Notes: generated from the sequence alone by a model not told the origin. Counted from the first letter of the stretch, positions 16,119-25,537 are shown. The stretch: DNA of 64,000 nt from DASZIT01 sp963770635 (GCA_963770635.1 CAVYQI010000007.1:248001-312000); one strand, 5' to 3'. Translations and numbers: made by a program.

Positions 16119-17402
16119 TCAGGCCGTGGCCTCGGCGGCGATTCTCGCCAGATCCGCACCCTTGCCGCTCCGTTCGATGCGGCCGGTGTCGAAGGATTGG
16201 ATGGACACGTCGTGGCCGGCGGACTCGGCCCGCAGCGCGGCCACCGTGCTCTGCTCCCGGGAGCGGTGCGCGAACGGGTCGAACGAGAACCAGCGGCTGG
16301 CGTTCTGCCAGGTGATCTTGTCGAGCTCAGCGTCGGGAACGTCGACAGCCACCGCAGCCAGCTCTTCGGGGGCGTTGGGCCACGACGAGTCGGAGTGGGG
16401 GTAGTCGCACTCCCAGGCGATGTTGTCCATACCGATGTGGTGGCGGAGTTCGACCCCGATCGGATCCGAGATGAAACAGGTGAGAAAGTGCTGGCGAAAC
16501 ACTTCGCTTGGCAACTTGTCGCCGAAGTCCTGCCCCGTCCATCCCCGGTGCATGTCGTAGGTCCGATCAATCCGATCGAGGAAGTACGGGATCCAGCCGG
16601 TTCCCCCTTCCGACAACGCGATGCGGATGTCCGGAAACGACTTCAGTACCCGTGACCACAGCAGATCCGATGCCGCGCTGCAGATATTCATGGGCTGCAG
16701 GGTGATCATGACGTCGATGGGGGCGTCGGGTGCGGTGAAGGCCAACTCACCCGACGAGCCCAGATGGATGGACAGCACCACCTGCTCATCGCAGAGCGCC
16801 TTCCACAGCGGATCCCAGGATTCACTGTGAAAACTCGGGAAGCCGAGCTTGTGCGGGTTCTCGGTGAAGGTGAGGGAGTGGCACCCTTTGGCCGCCACCC
16901 GGCGCACTTCCTCGGCGCACAACTCGGGGTCCCACAGAACCGGGAGTGCCATGGGAATGAACCGACCCGGGTACGAACCGCACCACTCGTCGATGTGCCA
17001 GTCGTTATAGGCCCGAAGCACTGAAAGGGCTAGCTCCTTGTCCTTGCAGGCGGCAAACAGCCGGGCGCTGAATCCGGGAAACGACGGAAAGTTCATCGAG
17101 CCCAGGACGCCACCGGCATTCATGTCCTTGATCCGCTCATGGATGTCGAAACATCCGGGCCGCATCTCATCGAAGGCAGTCGGCTCTATCCCGTACTCGT
17201 CCTTGGGCCGACCGGCGACGGCATTCAGCCCGATATTGGGAATCTTCGTCCCATTGAACATCCAAACGTCGCTCCCGTTCGAAAGGCGCTCGACACGGGG
17301 AGCGAGATCCTCGAACTTGGCAGGGAGTCGACCGTCGAACAGGGTGGGTGGCTCGACTACGTGATCGTCCACGCTGATCATGATCAGCTCATCGGGGTGC
17401 AT
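16119..17402 (-). CDS. Amidohydrolase family 2 protein (COG2159), paralog 1
   Basis: A 427-residue metal-dependent TIM-barrel hydrolase of COG2159 (the ACMSD/gamma-resorcylate decarboxylase group). The usual HxH metal motif reads DDH (ISVDDHVVEP), a barrel histidine lies in SIHLGSSG, and the late aspartate is in CDYPHSD. WxxLC, FPSFPGFS and AYNDWHIDEWCG are shared with paralogs at 38.9 and 46.0 kb. Members hydrolyse C-C or C-N bonds or decarboxylate; this one's substrate is unknown. AAGGAG stands six bases before the ATG at 17402. The C-terminal 50 residues extend past the paralogs and look disordered. Confidence 0.85.
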   Translation of the reverse strand: MHPDELIMISVDDHVVEPPTLFDGRLPAKFEDLAPRVERLSNGSDVWMFNGTKIPNIGLNAVAGRPKDEYGIEPTAFDEMRPGCFDIHERIKDMNAGGVLGSMNFPSFPGFSARLFAACKDKELALSVLRAYNDWHIDEWCGSYPGRFIPMALPVLWDPELCAEEVRRVAAKGCHSLTFTENPHKLGFPSFHSESWDPLWKALCDEQVVLSIHLGSSGELAFTAPDAPIDVMITLQPMNICSAASDLLWSRVLKSFPDIRIALSEGGTGWIPYFLDRIDRTYDMHRGWTGQDFGDKLPSEVFRQHFLTCFISDPIGVELRHHIGMDNIAWECDYPHSDSSWPNAPEELAAVAVDVPDAELDKITWQNASRWFSFDPFAHRSREQSTVAALRAESAGHDVSIQSFDTGRIERSGKGADLARIAAEATA

Positions 17403-17497
17403 GGCCAACTCCTTCCTGATGGTGATCGGGTTCTACTTTTGAATCATAGTTCGAAATCCTGAATCTGCAATCATTGTCCGAGCCATCCGGTGGCCGC

Positions 17498-18316
17498 CTA
17501 CAGCCGACCATCGGTTCGCAGCTCTTGGGGGACCCAGGAGGGTTGCCGCCTCTCCTTGAAGGCGAGCCATCCTTCGACACACTCCGGGCCGGCCAGGCTG
17601 TCCTCCATCGACATCCGGTCGTAACGGCCATAGCCGTCGTTGATGACTCGTTTGACGACCGACCTCGCCTGCGGCGCACTCCGACAGCATGCCTCGAGTG
17701 CCTCAATGGCCTCCTCCAGCACTCGGTCCGGTGGAGTGATGCGGGAGACGATGCCCCATGCGCAGGCTTCGGCGGCGGTGACCGTCCGGCCGGTGAAAAG
17801 CATGTCTCGGGCGCGGGCCGGGCCTATCTGGGCGGGGAGGTAGGCGGCATACCCGGTATCGGCGATTCCCCGATACAGCTCCGGACATCGGAATGTTGCA
17901 CCCTCGCTGGCCACGGCAACGTCGGACAGCATGGCCATGAGGAGCCCGCCGCCCTGGCAGATACCATTCACCGCGCTGACCACCGGCTTCCGCGAGTTCC
18001 GGATCGCCTCGAACGGCACGGTGTCCATGCCCAGCAGCCGGGACACCCCTCCCCAGTCGTCGACGGTGGCGCCGCCGAGGTCACCCCCCGGAATGAAAAC
18101 GTCGCCGGTGCCCGTAAGCAGCATTCCGGCCAGGTCCGGATCGCGATTGACGACGTCGACGGCGTAGCGGACGGCGAAGTACATCGAGGCGGTCATGGCG
18201 TTCCGAGCCTCGGGACGGTCAACGATGCAATGCGCCAACGAACCATGTCGCTCGAATCGAACGAAGGGTGTGCCCAGCCAGTCGCCATCGGGCGGGCGGG
18301 GCGTGTTCTCGGTCAT
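17498..18316 (-). CDS. Enoyl-CoA hydratase/isomerase family protein
   Basis: A 272-residue crotonase. Motifs are GTGDVFIPGGDLGG (first oxyanion strand), NGICQGGGLLMAM (the first catalytic Glu is Leu) and CPELYRGIADTGYAAYLP (second Glu kept). AAGGAG lies before the ATG at 18316. The pattern suggests isomerase-like or other crotonase chemistry rather than standard hydration. It lies between a TetR gene upstream (gap 34 bases) and a COG2159 amidohydrolase downstream on the same strand, so the three may form one transcript regulated by that TetR. Confidence 0.87.
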   Translation of the reverse strand: MTENTPRPPDGDWLGTPFVRFERHGSLAHCIVDRPEARNAMTASMYFAVRYAVDVVNRDPDLAGMLLTGTGDVFIPGGDLGGATVDDWGGVSRLLGMDTVPFEAIRNSRKPVVSAVNGICQGGGLLMAMLSDVAVASEGATFRCPELYRGIADTGYAAYLPAQIGPARARDMLFTGRTVTAAEACAWGIVSRITPPDRVLEEAIEALEACCRSAPQARSVVKRVINDGYGRYDRMSMEDSLAGPECVEGWLAFKERRQPSWVPQELRTDGRL

Positions 18317-18350
18317 CGGGCAACTCCTTTCAGCCCGCTCGTCGGAGCGG

Positions 18351-18998
18351 TCATACTTCAAATGCCCGGGTGACCAACTGGTGGAGTTCCCCCAGGGGCA
18401 GGCGCTCCGGCGCGTCCGGATCGTCCGAGATCACCGATGGGTCCAACGCTTGATACGAGGCGATGAGCCCGCTGAAGAGGTGGGCGAGGACCGCGGGGTC
18501 GCCCGGGTGAAAATGGCCGGATCGCTGCCCGCGGCTGATCAACTCGGTTTGCAGTCGCATCGATTCGTCATAGTTCCCGGCGATGGAAGCGTCCAGCTCA
18601 CCCGGCTCGGACACCAGCGCCACGTTGGCGTACCGCAAGAAGAGACGCCCGAACTGAGGATGCTCCCGAAAGAATCCAACCTGGAATTCGACCAGGCGGT
18701 GCAACTTGTCCGCCGCCGAGCCCGTTCCTTTCAGAATCGCCCGCATCCCCGGCATGAATTCGTTGCCCCGACGCACGAATACTTGGCTGAACAGGTCTTC
18801 TTTTCCCTCGAAGAAGGAGTACACCGAACCCACCGAATATTCCGCCAGTTCGGCGATCTCGTTCAGCGTGGCATCGTGAAACCCCTTTTCACCGAAGACC
18901 CGCTCGGCCGCGTCAAGGAGTTGGGCGCGGCTCAACTCGTGATGGCGCTCACGACGGAGACCCCGCCGACTCGGTGATTCAAGCCGATTCGCCGTCAT
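18351..18998 (-). CDS. TetR-family transcriptional regulator
   Basis: A 215-residue TetR regulator. The N-terminal domain reads LLDAAERVFGEKGFHDATLNEIAE followed by the helix-turn-helix ending SVGSVYSFFEGKEDLF. The ligand domain (residues 85-205) has FFREHPQFGRLFLRYANV, the pattern of the TetR_C group that senses acyl-CoA-like ligands. It stands first in a minus-strand run with a crotonase and an amidohydrolase. I see no convincing palindrome in the 149 bases upstream. Confidence 0.9.
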   Translation of the reverse strand: MTANRLESPSRRGLRRERHHELSRAQLLDAAERVFGEKGFHDATLNEIAELAEYSVGSVYSFFEGKEDLFSQVFVRRGNEFMPGMRAILKGTGSAADKLHRLVEFQVGFFREHPQFGRLFLRYANVALVSEPGELDASIAGNYDESMRLQTELISRGQRSGHFHPGDPAVLAHLFSGLIASYQALDPSVISDDPDAPERLPLGELHQLVTRAFEV

Positions 18999-19147
18999 CG
19001 CTGCTGCTCCATACGTTTTCGCATTGTTCAGAAGAGTTCAAGCACCAAAGCCTGCGGTTGAGTGCTGGTTCAATCTACTTCATCGAGGTTCCAGCCACGC
19101 TCCAAGGGACGCGTCGCCGGCGGTCAAGGCCGCGAGGGAGATCGAAC

Positions 19148-20206
19148 TCAGACGAGGTCGAGGGATCCCAGATCCCTCACCGCCGCGCACGACCGGCGCG
19201 CCATGGCGATGAACATGGCGTCTGATCGCCTGGTGCGCGGAGTGCCGGCGTAGATGCAACCGATGACGGTCATCATCGGCCCCTGCAACTGCCCGATGCG
19301 GTAGTCGTGCCAACAACCATCGAAGCCGTAGGTGCTGACGCCGTTATCGAGAAGAGCCGAGTGGTAGGTACGGACCAACGACTCCTCATGGGCTGCCCTG
19401 TCTTCAATTCGCAGGCTCGTGCCCAGGAAGTAGGCAACGTCTCGCAGGGGCGGACCGATTGCTGCGGTCTGCCAGTCGACCGCCGTCACCTCGCCAGTCA
19501 CCGGATCGAACAGAAGATTGTCGAGCCGGTAATCCCCGTGGATAAGCGAGAACGGCGCGGGCTCGGCGACCTGCCACCGCTCGATCACGGTGCACACCCG
19601 ACCCAGGGTCACGACGTCCTCGGGAGCCAAATCGTCGGCGTAGCGCTCGATGAACGCATCGCAGGCCTGCGCCATGACCTGCGCCATCATCGCCGCCGTG
19701 CCCTCGTGTGGGCGCATGAGGAAGTCCATGTCGCGTAGGTTCGGATCGTCCCACCATGAGACGTGCAATCCGACCAGATTTTGCAGCGATGCCGCGGCTT
19801 GCTCGACGGTGCACCCTTGAGCCTGAGTGCCCGGGGTGGCGGGGAGCATGTCTTCGAGCAGCAGGGTGAAGCGTGTGTGGTCGTCGGTGATGGCGCCATA
19901 CCAGGACCGCGGCGTTCGGACCTTGAGACCTGGAGCCAGCGCCGAGTAAAAGCCAACCTCGGCGGCGTACCCCGGAGCGACCAGAGCCCGCAGCTCTTCA
20001 TCCTCGCCGGCCAACTTCGCGATCAAGGTTGGGGGCCCGTCCAGGCCCTCATAGGACAGGTCCAGGCGGTACGTCGTGCCCATCTGGCCGGACCCAAACC
20101 GTTCGAATCGAACGTCGGACACGGTGAAGAAATGGCCCGAGGCGTGAAGGGCTTCGGAGAGCCATTGTGCCGAGAGATCCTCGGGATGGTCGACCACTGA
20201 TTCCAT
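19148..20206 (-). CDS. APH-like phosphotransferase family protein
   Basis: A 352-residue protein of the aminoglycoside phosphotransferase/choline kinase fold. The Brenner motif reads IHGDYRLDNLLF near residue 224 and the metal-binding aspartate is in VTAVDWQTA. LIAKLAG supplies the nucleotide-binding lysine. It is closer to the kinase domain of ACAD10/11 and to mycobacterial paralogs next to acyl-CoA genes than to resistance enzymes, so a 4-hydroxyacyl-CoA or other small-hydroxyl kinase role is plausible. The ATG at 20206 overlaps the LLM stop by one base (TGATG), so they are translationally coupled. Confidence 0.82.
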   Translation of the reverse strand: MESVVDHPEDLSAQWLSEALHASGHFFTVSDVRFERFGSGQMGTTYRLDLSYEGLDGPPTLIAKLAGEDEELRALVAPGYAAEVGFYSALAPGLKVRTPRSWYGAITDDHTRFTLLLEDMLPATPGTQAQGCTVEQAAASLQNLVGLHVSWWDDPNLRDMDFLMRPHEGTAAMMAQVMAQACDAFIERYADDLAPEDVVTLGRVCTVIERWQVAEPAPFSLIHGDYRLDNLLFDPVTGEVTAVDWQTAAIGPPLRDVAYFLGTSLRIEDRAAHEESLVRTYHSALLDNGVSTYGFDGCWHDYRIGQLQGPMMTVIGCIYAGTPRTRRSDAMFIAMARRSCAAVRDLGSLDLV

Positions 20207-21285
20207 CAGTTCCCACCTGCGGGGTCTGCACGGCTCTGGCCGGAGTGCTCACCGAATGCCCGGTACGCGGCGAGAATTGGCGAAAGTTCCTCCGGTGTCG
20301 CTCCGTGCATGATGACTCCGTCGCAGCCGAGATCGAACTGGTTCCGGATGGCAGTCACGCACCGCTCCGGACTGCCGACGGCGGCGGAGGCGAGCCAGTC
20401 GTCGGGGATCAAGGTGGCAACGTGTTCGAGTTGTTCCTGGGTGCCGACGACATCGAGGCCGCGGCTGCTCTGCACGACCGGATCGGCAAGGAACCGGCTG
20501 AGCACATCGGGGTCCCAACCATTCGTCCGAACCAGGAGCTCGCCGTAGGCCTGGAGGTAGGTCGCGAGGCGTCCGACCGTCTTCATGAGCCGTCGGTCTT
20601 CGGGGATATGGTCGCCGATGGTGGCAAAGCACGACCACACTTTGACCGAGGCGGGATCCCGGCCGGCATTCACAGCCGCGTCCTTGACGGTCTGCACGCA
20701 CCGAGCCGTGGTTTCGTCGGTGAAGTAGGTGTGGAGCACGACCTGGTCGAAGCTACGCCCGCCGAGCTTTAGGGTCTCGGGCCCGAAGGCGACGATGCCC
20801 ATAGGAAGGTACTCGTTGAGGCGTTCGTCGAGGAAGAGGACGGGCCAGGACCCCGCGGGGCCGTCATGGCCGATGATTGCCTCGCCGCGGAAAAGCCGGC
20901 GCATGAGACCGGCAAAGTCCTCTAGCTGCGCGGTGGTGATGCGGGGGATGCCGTAAGCATCTTGAGCGAGTGGGACGCCGCGGCCCAGCCCGAGAACGAA
21001 GCGGCCGCCGGTAAGGCTCTGCATGGTCCGGGCAAAACCGGCGGTCACCATTGGATGGCGAGTGTTGTGGTTCGTTGCGGCTGTCTGGATCGTGATCCGT
21101 TGGCTGACGGCTCCCGCGGCGCCACAGAGGGTGACGGCTTCCTTTCGGTCGTAACGCTCGGAAATGAAAGCGGTGCCGAGTCCCATCGCTTCACCGTCGC
21201 CGATCTCCTGCACGATCGCCCGGGACGAAGCCGGTTGGCCGGCAAGGGCATAGAAGCCGAGCTCCTCAAGGACAGACGTGCTCAC
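20206..21285 (-). CDS. LLM-class (F420-dependent) oxidoreductase
   Basis: A 359-residue LLM oxidoreductase. The opening strand LGFYALAGQ, AMGLGTAFISERYDRKEA, ITIQTAATNHNTRHP and GRFVLGLGRGVPLAQDAYG follow the family order. Length and motifs fit the TIGR03857-like group of F420 LLM proteins seen in mycobacteria. The gene starts at 21285 and its stop overlaps the kinase-like gene. A dehydrogenase/kinase coupling is odd and the substrate is unknown. The divergent TetR at 21461 may control it from the 175-base region between them. Confidence 0.85.
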   Translation of the reverse strand: MSTSVLEELGFYALAGQPASSRAIVQEIGDGEAMGLGTAFISERYDRKEAVTLCGAAGAVSQRITIQTAATNHNTRHPMVTAGFARTMQSLTGGRFVLGLGRGVPLAQDAYGIPRITTAQLEDFAGLMRRLFRGEAIIGHDGPAGSWPVLFLDERLNEYLPMGIVAFGPETLKLGGRSFDQVVLHTYFTDETTARCVQTVKDAAVNAGRDPASVKVWSCFATIGDHIPEDRRLMKTVGRLATYLQAYGELLVRTNGWDPDVLSRFLADPVVQSSRGLDVVGTQEQLEHVATLIPDDWLASAAVGSPERCVTAIRNQFDLGCDGVIMHGATPEELSPILAAYRAFGEHSGQSRADPAGGN

Positions 21286-21444
21286 CGAGCTGCCCTCTCA
21301 AGCGGTTGGACCTGGGGTTTGAGAGGCTGCGATCCAAGTTGGTGGGTGGTTTCAGATGCCAATCGGATCCTCTGTCTCTTGGGTCACCTGCTGTGCCGAC
21401 GGCCGCGGCAGCTATCTTACAACTCGACATCAAACTGTCAATCC

Positions 21445-21457
21445 GTAATATAGTTAC
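21445..21457. promoter_or_regulatory. Possible TetR operator
   Basis: GTAA-TATAG-TTAC has perfect four-base arms and lies only three bases before the ATG of the TetR gene at 21461, in the divergent region shared with the LLM gene. A short palindrome like this can arise by chance, so the call is weak. Confidence 0.3.
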
Positions 21458-21460
21458 CCC

Positions 21461-22069
21461 ATGCGGCGCCGTGGTTGGGCTGGCTCCCCCCCAAGGGACG
21501 ATCAAGAAGCGAGGGGCCGCATCGTCGAAGCGGCCACGCGTTGCGTTGACCGGGTTGGTCCGAGCGCCTTTTCCTTGTCGGCGGTCGCCAACCAGCTCGG
21601 GGTCAGCCGCCCGACCGTCTATCGGTACTTTCCGAGCACCGACGAGCTCCTGTCTGCCGTGGGTCAGTTCGTGATGCAGGAGTTTTCAGACCAACTGCGG
21701 GCCCATCTCCGCGAGATCACCGACCCGGCCGACTGGATCGTGGAGGGAATCGCCATTCCCGTCGAATGGCTACCTTCCCGACACCACCTCACGCTCTTGC
21801 TCGCCGCCGGGCGTTCCGAACCGTTCGCTCGCGGGTTCACCTCGCCGGTCGCGGTCGACATGACTCGCCAGGCTTTTCGCCTTTCGTCAATCGACTGGGA
21901 TGCTCGAGGTTTCTCTCAGCAAGATATTGACGAGCTGATCCACCTCATGCTGCGGCTGATCGCTTCCATGCTCATCGACCCACCTGAGCCTCCCTATACG
22001 AAGCCGGAGCTTCGCCGATACCTGCGGCGCTGGATCGGTCCGGCGGTTGAGAAGATTGCGGCGCCGTGA
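21461..22069 (+). CDS. TetR-family transcriptional regulator
   Basis: A 202-residue TetR protein. The first helix is GRIVEAATRCVDRVGPSAFS, and the helix-turn-helix ends in NQLGVSRPTVYRYFPSTDELL. The C-terminal domain (residues 90-195) is divergent, with the helix DIDELIHLMLRLIASMLID. It is divergent from the LLM/kinase-like pair and upstream of an NDMA-type ADH (182-base gap), so either could be its target. Confidence 0.9.
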   Translation: MRRRGWAGSPPRDDQEARGRIVEAATRCVDRVGPSAFSLSAVANQLGVSRPTVYRYFPSTDELLSAVGQFVMQEFSDQLRAHLREITDPADWIVEGIAIPVEWLPSRHHLTLLLAAGRSEPFARGFTSPVAVDMTRQAFRLSSIDWDARGFSQQDIDELIHLMLRLIASMLIDPPEPPYTKPELRRYLRRWIGPAVEKIAAP

Positions 22070-22251
22070 GGCAACAGAAGGTGGCTGGAACGCACAGTCG
22101 GCATCCGAAGGTGAACACCTTTGGAGTTCACCGGCATTGACATGAGGGCAGCGCGCCTTCGCAGCCTGTCCCCGCTGCCAAGGAACGGCAATCGCTTCGG
22201 AAGTAGAGTGCCGATCGGGGTCGCTCTACTGTCATCGGGAGGGAGTTCACC

Positions 22252-23400
22252 ATGAAGAGCCGGGCAGCCGTCCTCTGGGGGGTCAAAGAGGACTGGCAGA
22301 TCGAGGAGATAGACATCGGGGAGCCGGCCCCGGGTGAGGTGCTGATCAAGTGGCAAGCGGCGGGTCTCTGCCACTCCGACGAGCACTTCGTCACCGGGGA
22401 CTTGGTGATGCCGGATGAGGTGCGCCAACAGACCGGGCTGGCGAGCCCCTTCCCGATAGTCGGTGGCCACGAGGGCGCGGGTCTGGTGGTCGAGGTGGGC
22501 GCCGAGGTGAGCTCGGTCTCCGTTGGGGATTCAGTTGCCGCCTCCTTCATCCCCGCCTGCGGCCAGTGCCGCTATTGCGTCACCGGTCGCCAGAACCTCT
22601 GCAACCAGGGTTCCCAGCTCATGCAACTGGGTCAGATGGTCGACGGAGTCGTCCGCCATTTCTGCCGAGGGGAGCCGCTCAACCTCATGTGCAAATGCGG
22701 CACCTTCGCCGACCACACGTTGGTCTCGGAGCAGTCCGTCATCAAGGTCGATTCCGACCTGCCTCCGACGGCAGTGGCCCTAGTGTCGTGCGGCGTCGCC
22801 ACCGGCTGGGGCTCTGCCGTGCACCGGGCCGGCACCGTCGCCGGCGATGTGGTGGTGGTGGTGGGTGTGGGTGGCGTCGGCATCAACGCGGTGCAGGGTG
22901 CGGTGATGGCCGGCGCTCGGGTTGTGGTCGCCGTCGATCCGGTGGAATTCAAGCGCCAGACGGCCCTGCAGCTGGGTGCCACTCATTCCGCCCCCAGCAT
23001 GACCGAGGCCATCGAACTGGTTCGGGAGCTGACCCGAGGCGAGATGGCCGACCGGGTCATCATGGTCCCGAGCGTGATGCTCGGAGACCTCATGGCCGAG
23101 GGGATGGCCTTGACCGGCAAAGGTGGAACCTGCGTTGTCACGTCGGTGGGCCCGATGATGCAGACCGAGGCTTCCATCAGCCTGTTGGACCTGGCCATGA
23201 TGAACAAGGAGATCAAGGGGACCATCTTCGGCTCGGGAAATCCCCGGTTCGACATACCCAACCTGTTGGCCATGTACCGGTCGGGCACGCTCAAGCTCGA
23301 TGAGCTGGTGACCCGGACCTATTCCCTCGACCAGATCAATGAGGGCTACCAGGACATGCGGGACGGGAAGGTCATCCGCGGAGTCCTAACTCTTGATTGA
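22252..23400 (+). CDS. NDMA-dependent-type zinc alcohol dehydrogenase
   Basis: A 382-residue medium-chain Zn alcohol dehydrogenase. Catalytic zinc ligands are C40 (GLCHSDEH), H73 (GGHEGAG) and C180 (LVSCGVATG). The structural zinc is held by C103, C106, C109 and C117. The nucleotide motif is GVGGVG at residues 205-210. The HFCRGEPLNLMCKCGTFADH insert and overall length match the NDMA-dependent (Rxyl_3153) family, whose tightly bound NAD is re-oxidised by mycofactocin. AGGGAG precedes the ATG. The stop overlaps the open frame of the next gene, whose likely start is at 23442. Confidence 0.88.
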   Translation: MKSRAAVLWGVKEDWQIEEIDIGEPAPGEVLIKWQAAGLCHSDEHFVTGDLVMPDEVRQQTGLASPFPIVGGHEGAGLVVEVGAEVSSVSVGDSVAASFIPACGQCRYCVTGRQNLCNQGSQLMQLGQMVDGVVRHFCRGEPLNLMCKCGTFADHTLVSEQSVIKVDSDLPPTAVALVSCGVATGWGSAVHRAGTVAGDVVVVVGVGGVGINAVQGAVMAGARVVVAVDPVEFKRQTALQLGATHSAPSMTEAIELVRELTRGEMADRVIMVPSVMLGDLMAEGMALTGKGGTCVVTSVGPMMQTEASISLLDLAMMNKEIKGTIFGSGNPRFDIPNLLAMYRSGTLKLDELVTRTYSLDQINEGYQDMRDGKVIRGVLTLD

Positions 23401-23441
23401 CACCGGGATCCGAAGCGAAGCCCAGGAACGTGGGGGCGCCA

Positions 23442-25103
23442 ATGGACGGTGACATCGTGCTGCGGGGCGGGACACTGGTCGACGGCAGCGGAGAGCCGGG
23501 ACGGACCGCGGACGTGGCCGTCCGGGGCGGGAAGGTCGTGGCCATCGGCGACGGGCTGTCGGGCACCACCACCCTCGATGCATCGGGCCAGGTGGTGGCC
23601 CCGGGCTTCATCGACATCCACACCCACTACGACGCCCAGGTGTTCTGGGACCCTGACCTCACCCCCTCGTCCTTCCACGGGGTGACCACGGTGGTGGCCG
23701 GTAACTGCGGGTTCTCCATCGCCCCGATTCGTGCCGAGGGGATCGAGACCCTGGTCCGCACCCTCCAGCACGTCGAGGACATGAGCTTCGACACCTTGAT
23801 GGTCGGGGTGCCCTGGGATGAGTTCGAGACGTTCGCCCAGTACCTCGACGCCGTCCAGCGACAGGGGGTGGCCCTCAACTACGGCTGCTACGTGGGCCAC
23901 ACCGCCGTCCGTCTCTTCGTCATGGGCCCCGACGCCTACGAGCGGGCCGCCACCGAGGACGAGCTGGCAACCATGGCCGACATCGTCGGCGAGGCCCTCG
24001 ACGCCGGGGCGATGGGCTTCGCCTCCAGCTGGGCCCCGACCCATTTCGGCGACCACGGCCGGCCGGTGCCCTCCCGGATGGCCGACTTCGATGAACTCGC
24101 CGCCCTCCTCGAGCCCATGCGCACCCGAGACCGCGGAGTGGCCGCCCTGCTCCCCGGCGGGGTGCTGTCCCACGACCGGATGTTCGAGCTGCAGCGCCAC
24201 ATCGGCCGGCCGTTCACCTGGACGGCACTGCTCACCTTCGCCGGGTCCGACTACCACGAAAAGATCATGGTTGACCATGCCGCCGCCCGAGCCTCGGGCG
24301 TGGACGTCTGGCCCCAGGTGTCGTGCCGGCCGCTGACCAGTCAGATGAACCTGGCCGAGCCCTTCACCCTCAACACCTTCCCCCGCTTCGCCGCCCTGCT
24401 GGACGCCCCGGTCGAGGAACGAAAATCGGCCTACCGTGACGCCGGTTGGCGGGCCCTCACCCACCAGCAAATGAGCGGCGGCGGGATCCTGTTCAATCTG
24501 GCTTCTCTTTCGGTCGCGGAGTCAGCCACCCGACCCGACCTCATCGGGCGCTCCGTGGTCGACCTCGCCGAGGAGCAGGCCGTCACTCCCCTGGACGTGC
24601 TCCTTGATGTGTCCCTCGCCGACGACCTCACCACCCGATTCACGTCGGTGCTGGCCAACAACAGCCCCGACGGCATTGCCTACCTGCTGCCTCGGGACGA
24701 CGTCCTGTTGGGACTGGCCGACTCCGGTGCCCACGTGAGCCAGCTCTGCGATGCCTGTTTCGCCACCGACCTGCTGGGCACCTGGGTCCGCGATCGCGAG
24801 GTCCTGACCTTGGAGCGGGCCATTCACAAGCTCACCGCGGAGCCGGCCCGTGTCTACGGACTTTCCGACCGAGGGTCGGTGGAGGTCGGCAAGGCCGCCG
24901 ACCTGGTGGTGTTCGATCCGGACACCGTGGCCCCGGGTCCGATCCGCCGGGTGTTCGACTTCCCGGCTGACGGCGAGCGGCTTACCGCCGATGCCCCGGT
25001 GGGGATGACCCACACCCTGGTCAACGGGGTCCCCATCCGGGTCAACGGCCAGTCCGTCCCCGAGGGGCTCCGGCAACGACCGGGCGTGGTGTTGCGCTCG
25101 TAA
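23442..25103 (+). CDS. N-acyl-D-amino-acid deacylase-like amidohydrolase
   Basis: A 553-residue amidohydrolase of the D-aminoacylase/dihydroorotase type (COG3653). The opening DIVLRGGTLVDGSG and VVAPGFIDIHTHYDAQ give the HxH metal pair, GVTTVVAGNCGFSIAP carries the bridging-residue region of D-aminoacylases, and the last metal aspartate is in GLADSGAHVS. ASEADLVVFDPDTV-like C-terminal strands (KAADLVVFDPDTV) form the small sandwich. GGGGG lies six bases before the ATG at 23442; the frame upstream of it is not family-like. It may deacylate an N-acyl conjugate, but in this context the substrate is open. Confidence 0.87.
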   Translation: MDGDIVLRGGTLVDGSGEPGRTADVAVRGGKVVAIGDGLSGTTTLDASGQVVAPGFIDIHTHYDAQVFWDPDLTPSSFHGVTTVVAGNCGFSIAPIRAEGIETLVRTLQHVEDMSFDTLMVGVPWDEFETFAQYLDAVQRQGVALNYGCYVGHTAVRLFVMGPDAYERAATEDELATMADIVGEALDAGAMGFASSWAPTHFGDHGRPVPSRMADFDELAALLEPMRTRDRGVAALLPGGVLSHDRMFELQRHIGRPFTWTALLTFAGSDYHEKIMVDHAAARASGVDVWPQVSCRPLTSQMNLAEPFTLNTFPRFAALLDAPVEERKSAYRDAGWRALTHQQMSGGGILFNLASLSVAESATRPDLIGRSVVDLAEEQAVTPLDVLLDVSLADDLTTRFTSVLANNSPDGIAYLLPRDDVLLGLADSGAHVSQLCDACFATDLLGTWVRDREVLTLERAIHKLTAEPARVYGLSDRGSVEVGKAADLVVFDPDTVAPGPIRRVFDFPADGERLTADAPVGMTHTLVNGVPIRVNGQSVPEGLRQRPGVVLRS

Positions 25104-25120
25104 ACCCAGATGGCCGGCGC

Positions 25121-25537
25121 CTACCCAATGGTGATCTCCCGGCGGGCCAGCCGCCAGGCGTCGCCCTGGTGGACGAAGGTGTCGTGATAGGCGCCCATGT
25201 TGAAGATGGTGGGTGACGTCGTGGTGTTCTGCAAGAACACGAAGTAGGAATCGGCCGTGGCCCGGTCGGCGTGGTCGACCCGGACGGCCACGGTGGTGAT
25301 GAGGTGACGGGTGGCGGTGCCCGGGCCGGTGGTGCCATCCGCCCGCCTGGCTTCGGCCCCCGCCCGGATATCCGCACGTCCGTGCCGAGGTGCGGGGGGA
25401 AACCCCCACACCGCGTCCTCGGTGAACTGCGCGATGTACTCGTCGAGGTCGCCCTGGTCGGCCAGAAGGGCGATCCGGGCAATGACGTTCCGGATCTCCA
25501 ACTCGGCCGCGACCCGATCGGAGCCCGCCTCGGTCAC
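25121..25537 (-). CDS. SnoaL-like (NTF2-fold) protein
   Basis: A 138-residue NTF2-fold protein of the SnoaL_4 kind. The first helices carry ELEIRNVIARIALLADQGD, followed by YIAQFTEDAVWGF, the hallmark FxEDAxW strand, and HLITTVAVRVD with a central histidine. The C-terminal YHDTFVHQGDAWRLARREI is typical of the group. Ring-hydroxylating dioxygenase beta subunits and steroid isomerases share this fold. The GTG start overlaps the CaiB stop (GTGA), so it is coupled to the CoA transferase. Confidence 0.83.
   Translation of the reverse strand: MTEAGSDRVAAELEIRNVIARIALLADQGDLDEYIAQFTEDAVWGFPPAPRHGRADIRAGAEARRADGTTGPGTATRHLITTVAVRVDHADRATADSYFVFLQNTTTSPTIFNMGAYHDTFVHQGDAWRLARREITIG

Noticed and set aside
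19148..20206. Aminoglycoside resistance gene
   Set aside because: The fold is shared but context and sequence point to a metabolic kinase of the ACAD10/11-associated type.
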